64,000 nucleotides of DNA, taken from assembly GCA_004431415.1 (NCBI GenBank), contig QPMI01000395.1, positions 558,001 through 622,000 of the forward strand, read 5' to 3'. Source of the stretch: Cyanophora paradoxa (Eukaryota > Glaucocystophyceae > Cyanophorales > Cyanophoraceae). Position numbers and translations under genes: made by a program. Position 1 is the stretch's first letter. Each line of letters opens with the position of its first letter. This document shows, in pieces, positions 60,437 through 64,000 of the stretch. Under the pieces are notes generated by a model. The model did not search any database, was not told where the DNA came from, and saw only the letters and a list, made by a program, of their open reading frames with translations.

Positions 60437-61535
60437 CCGGGCAGGCCCCGCGCCGCCAGGCCCCGTCCTCAGGGCTGCGCATGCCGACTGGTCCCCCGCT
60501 ATGCATTAAATGCGTATTTGAGCTTGTCTCGAACAAGCGAGTCCCTGCAAGTGGCAATTTGAGGCTGCAAAGCAGAAGTGGCCTTTCCAAGTTGGGTCTT
60601 GCAATTGGGGCTTCAAGACGTGAGGGTGCACTGCGGCACGCGGCCGCTCGAGATCTAGATCATGATCGATATCCGATCTAGATTTATAGCTAGAGGCTGC
60701 AATTGCAATTGCAACCGCGCGTGCACGTTAACGTTTACCCGGGAGCACGCGTACGCGAGCTCGAGATGCATATGGGAGCTCGAGGAGACGTCGTACGTAT
60801 ACGTATACGTCGCGATCGGCTGATCGACATGCATCGGCACTATCGAATTCGAAGTACCCCGCAATCGGAACGGCGGACCAGGTCCGCCGTTCGGCGGGGA
60901 AGAAGAGTGGGACGGGTACAGGTTGACCGATCGCGAAAGCCCGTATACGAGTGATCACGCTTGACGCTTTTGACAAAAGTACACGTTGCTTAACGCTCCG
61001 CACACTGTGACAGCAAGCCACTTCCTCTGCCTAGGCCTGTGCCGGCGCCGGCGATCGCGAATTGACCCCGGCCCGACGCATGTTTTCGGCACAGGCGTTC
61101 CGATCCGACGGTTCGTCGATCCATGGCCACGAAAAATGCCGATCAAACTCCGCCGGCCGCGGACCGTACCACCGAACGAGGCGTGCGCAGTAGCTTATAG
61201 CGTGCTGGTCGGCACGTCAAGAAACGTCTGCTAGTGTCAGAAACGCCTTCACCTGCGGACCAGGTCCGATCAGCCTGGCAGCGTCCCAGGGACGCTGATC
61301 GTGGGGAAGAAGAGTGGGACGGGTACAGGTTGACCGCGATCAAAGGACTGATTAAAAGTCCGCTGCCGGCGCCAGGCTGATCGCGGGGAAGAAGAGTTCG
61401 AGGGTGGTGCACGTGCGCACAACCGGGAGATCGATATCATCGCGCGGCTCAGCTTCCAATTGCAATTGCAGTGATTTCAAACGAATCCATGGCCAGCCAG
61501 CTGATGCAACTTCTCGTGCAGGTGCGCATGCCCTC
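60437..61535. repeat. intergenic region with dispersed hairpin element
   Basis: The words GACCAGGTCCG and GGGGAAGAAGAGTGGGACGG followed by GTACAGGTTGACCG occur at about 60.88-60.94 kb and again at 61.26-61.34 kb; a third partial copy (CGGGGAAGAAGAGT) is at 61.38 kb. The first copy contains GGCGGACC-A-GGTCCGCC and the second CAGCGTCC-cag-GGACGCTG, both near-perfect inverted repeats. They could be small non-autonomous elements or regulatory hairpins. No gene is supported here. Confidence 0.55.
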
Positions 61536-62066
61536 ATGATCATGCTCGCGATGGGCCGCTCTCCCTTGCAAATTGATACTTCCGTGCAGTTAGCTCCGGT
61601 CGCTGTTGTTAGCTCCGGCCGCGGCGGCCGGCGCACGCTCGCCGTGAGCCAGCGCGAGGAGATCGGAGTGCGAGGAGAGCGCGTTTCCGTCGTCGTGATG
61701 CGGCAACAGGGGAACGTCCTCTTCATCATGCCACGTCCCTTCGCTTCGGTGCCGGCCGTCAGTGTCGAGCTCGCCGCGGCCGCAGCATCCGCGGCCGCAG
61801 CTGCAGGCGTCAATAATGCTCTAGATCTGCCCGTGCTGGAGCTGCTCAGCTTGGCCAACGACGACATCCCCAGTTACGGCCGCTGTCCAGGAAGCGCCAG
61901 CAGCGTCCTTCGGCGCCGCCCGCCCAACGCTGGCCAGCGTGTGGCCGTCCTTTGCGCCCCGAAATCCTTCCCAACCGATAGGCGGGCGCGCGTCATCTTC
62001 TCTGACAGCGGTGGTGACGTCGCCAGCTTCCACGTCAGAGTTCTAACCAAGCCTGCGGGTCCGTAA
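61536..62066 (+). CDS. unknown protein or exon
   Basis: A plausible coding segment from ATG 61536 to the stop at 62066, with a mixed strand/helix composition (RGERVSVVVMRQQGNVLFIM, then LDLPVLELLSLANDDIPSYG). A GTGCAG acceptor-like site lies upstream at about 61520, so it may be an internal exon. The opposite strand is also open across part of it, but with poorer composition. No family was recognised. Confidence 0.35.
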   Translation: MIMLAMGRSPLQIDTSVQLAPVAVVSSGRGGRRTLAVSQREEIGVRGERVSVVVMRQQGNVLFIMPRPFASVPAVSVELAAAAASAAAAAGVNNALDLPVLELLSLANDDIPSYGRCPGSASSVLRRRPPNAGQRVAVLCAPKSFPTDRRARVIFSDSGGDVASFHVRVLTKPAGP

Positions 62067-62188
62067 GCGCGTGCTCGAGCTCTCGTCTTCGAATTGCACA
62101 TGCGTACGCGTGATATCGATGAAAAATCGCGAGCGCAGATCGCGATTACAAGCTGATAGTACTGCCATGGTCAGCACCATCTGCATCC

Positions 62189-62880
62189 GTGCTTCATGAT
62201 CAGCCACCGCGGCCGTCGCCAGCTGCAGCTGCCGCAGCTGCAGCTGCGACGCAATCACAACTGCGACTGCCTGCGCCACTAGTACTGGGGCCGACAGCGG
62301 CGCCGTGGCCACTGCAGCTGCAGCTGTGCCCGGCGCCTGCACCTTTGCCGCCACTATGGCAAGTGCCGGCGCCACCATGGCTCGTGCCAGCGCCATTAAT
62401 ATTATGCCCGGCACCACCACATCTGCAGCTTCCTCTGGATCTGCAGTTCATGCAGCAGCAACCCTTGCCGTCAACGTCAGCTGCGTTCAATTCAGTGAGT
62501 TCCCGTCAATTCATACTTAAAATTGCCTTATAAGCTTTGTGGCTTTGCGCTGACCACTGCGAATTTTTTCACATTTACAGATGGCGCTTCCCGGCGACGA
62601 AATCGAATTCGAATTCGAACGTCTACTAGATGAACTGCTGCCTTATGGGGCCATGGGCGATCCACCCGACTCCGCACATGAAATTGATCTCGTGAGCCTT
62701 CAACCTTGTCTTATGCCGTTTAATTTTATATTTACTAAGTGCATTACAAGGTGCCGGATCCGGACCAGTCTTCAGAATCAACGTCGACCCCGGCACCGGC
62801 TGCGGCTGCAGCTCCTGCAGCTGCCAAGTTCCGAGATCCTGCCGATGTCCTGTCGGTTCTCGCAGTTCGGTCCTTTGGCA
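62189..62880 (+). CDS. unknown Pro/Leu-rich and acidic gene fragment
   Basis: Three exons can be joined in frame. A Pro/Leu/Gln-rich exon ends TSAAFNS before a GTGAGT donor at about 62497. A second exon (62581-62692) after TTTACAG reads MALPGDEIEFEFERLLDELL. A third, after ATTACAAG at about 62750, reads VPDPDQSSESTSTPAPAAAA then KFRDPADVLSVLAV. The frame then runs into repetitive sequence. The start is unknown; it may connect to the 61.5-kb segment. No family was recognised. Confidence 0.35.
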
Positions 62881-62899
62881 CCTTTGATTCAGTCCAATT

Positions 62900-63680
62900 C
62901 TCACCAATATAAATAAATATTTGGGGAAGGACCCCCTTCCCCTTCCCCCACTTGGGGGTGTTCGGGTGCCCACCCTAGGCCAAAATGAAATGTCCCGACC
63001 TCCCAAAACCCAGGTTTTCTCGCCGGATCCTAGCAAGGCATGTCCCTAGGAGTCCGGAGACGTGTTCCGGGAGATCCGGGTCCCGTCGGGTCGACCAGGA
63101 ATGAGCAATAACATGTTTTTGAAAAATGCGATCTAGCGCCTCACCAAGTGGCGGTATATCTACCGGACCAAGTGCGCCTGAATGCGACTGATACGCCCGA
63201 CGATTCATGTTATACATTCCGAGACCGGAGAGGCACAGGGTGGCCCGCTAGGCCGCCTCAAGTACCTGTTGTACCGAGCGCCGAAAAAAAGCGCTCCTGA
63301 GAGTTTTCAGCCGATCGAGACTCGAGCAGGGGGGAATGGATGCCGATATCGTGTTGCAGTACCCGGCAGGCTAGCCGACCGGCTGAGCTCCGGCTAGCTG
63401 CGCATGCCTTGCAATGCGGCAACAGCTCATCAAGCACTTCGGAACGTGAAAGAGTGCAGGAAGAAGACGCCCGCTACGCCGCCGCCGCGTTCCGGTGCGC
63501 GTCGCCGATGGTTCTGACTGCCCCGCGCCTGCCGTCCGCAGATGCGAGAGTCTTGCGCCGAAAGGTGCGCTCGCGCGCCGCCCGGCAATCTCGCGCCGGG
63601 CGCGCTCAGAAGCCCACGCGTGTCGTCGAATTCGAACAGCTCCTCTTGCGCACTGCGGCAAGGTGCACAGCTAGATTCGA
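62900..63680. other. repetitive or element-like sequence, no supported gene
   Basis: Begins abruptly with a run of GGAAGGACCCCCTTCCCC-type sequence and has a balanced base composition unlike either flank, which suggests inserted DNA. Short open frames occur on both strands without features. No terminal repeats could be defined. Confidence 0.35.
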
Positions 63681-63689
63681 TTTGTGCCG

Positions 63690-64000
63690 CGCTCCGCAGC
63701 AGACGGCAGGCGGCGGCGCGGTCGCCGGGCGGGGCGGAGGCGCTGCGGGCGCCGGCGCGGCGGCGGCGCGGCGCGCGCGCCGCACGGGGAGCAGGCGCGG
63801 CGGGCGGCTGTGCGGCGTGCCGGGCGGGGCGGAGGCGCGGCGCCGCGGCGGGCGGCGGCGGGCTCGCCGGCCGCGGGCGGGGCGGAGGCGCGGCGGCCGG
63901 CGGGCGGCGGCGCGGCTCCGAGCTCGAGGCTCGCCAGGCGGGACGGAGGCGCGGCGGCCGGCGGCGCGGCTCTCCGGCCGCGGGCGGGCGGAGGCGCGGC
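63690..64000. repeat. GC-rich minisatellite
   Basis: Degenerate repeats of GGGCGGGGCGGAGGCGCGGC and related words at about 63.73, 63.83, 63.87, 63.93 and 63.98 kb. They continue to the right edge. Confidence 0.8.

Overview
The window looks like nuclear DNA of a GC-rich photosynthetic eukaryote, most likely a unicellular alga. The evidence is a plant-type phytochrome core, many spliceosomal introns, large modular proteins with EF-hand, WD40, PA14, TPR and RING domains, and AT-rich introns and spacers between very GC-rich exons. The lineage cannot be fixed from sequence alone. Exon boundaries were read by eye from splice signals and reading-frame continuity, so those given to the base are good hypotheses, not transcript-verified facts.

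Layout. 1-8.6 kb: on the minus strand, a long coding block broken by repeated frame changes. It carries a double CCHC zinc knuckle of retroelement Gag type and Pro/Thr/Ala spacers, runs off the left edge, and is headed by a 96-bp hairpin-bearing tandem repeat. 9.5-25.4 kb: a diverged segmental duplication carrying two minus-strand copies (M1, M2) of an unrecognised modular gene. Each copy has an N-terminal region followed by four repeats of a four-exon module; only M2 keeps a C-terminus. 27-28.9 kb: a divergent pair of unknown genes. 29.5-31 kb: a RING/TRAF-type zinc-finger protein (minus). 32.6-37.2 kb: a TPR, coiled-coil, RING-H2 protein (plus). 37.9-41.8 kb: an unknown multi-exon gene (minus). 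42.9-47.6 kb: the most striking gene, a bHLH-leucine-zipper DNA-binding region fused to a PAS-GAF-PHY phytochrome core plus a second PAS domain, with no histidine kinase. 46.2-55.1 kb: a 4.44-kb direct tandem duplication. It contains the 5' third of the bHLH-phytochrome gene, a divergent WD40 gene and an EF-hand gene, and leaves a separate truncated bHLH-ZIP gene. 55.3-60.4 kb: a PA14 domain followed by a long coiled coil. 60.4-64 kb: hairpin repeats, weak gene fragments and a GC-rich minisatellite.

How it fits together. The bHLH-phytochrome would join light perception and DNA binding in one polypeptide, where plants use separate phytochromes and bHLH factors (PIFs). The adjacent duplication supplies a light-blind bHLH-ZIP partner that could in principle dimerise with it. 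Across unrelated genes the window shares unusual splicing features: GC-AG introns with GC-rich donors, introns as short as 28-38 nt, and introns that are C-rich on the sense strand. Poly-C/poly-G tracts therefore report gene orientation.
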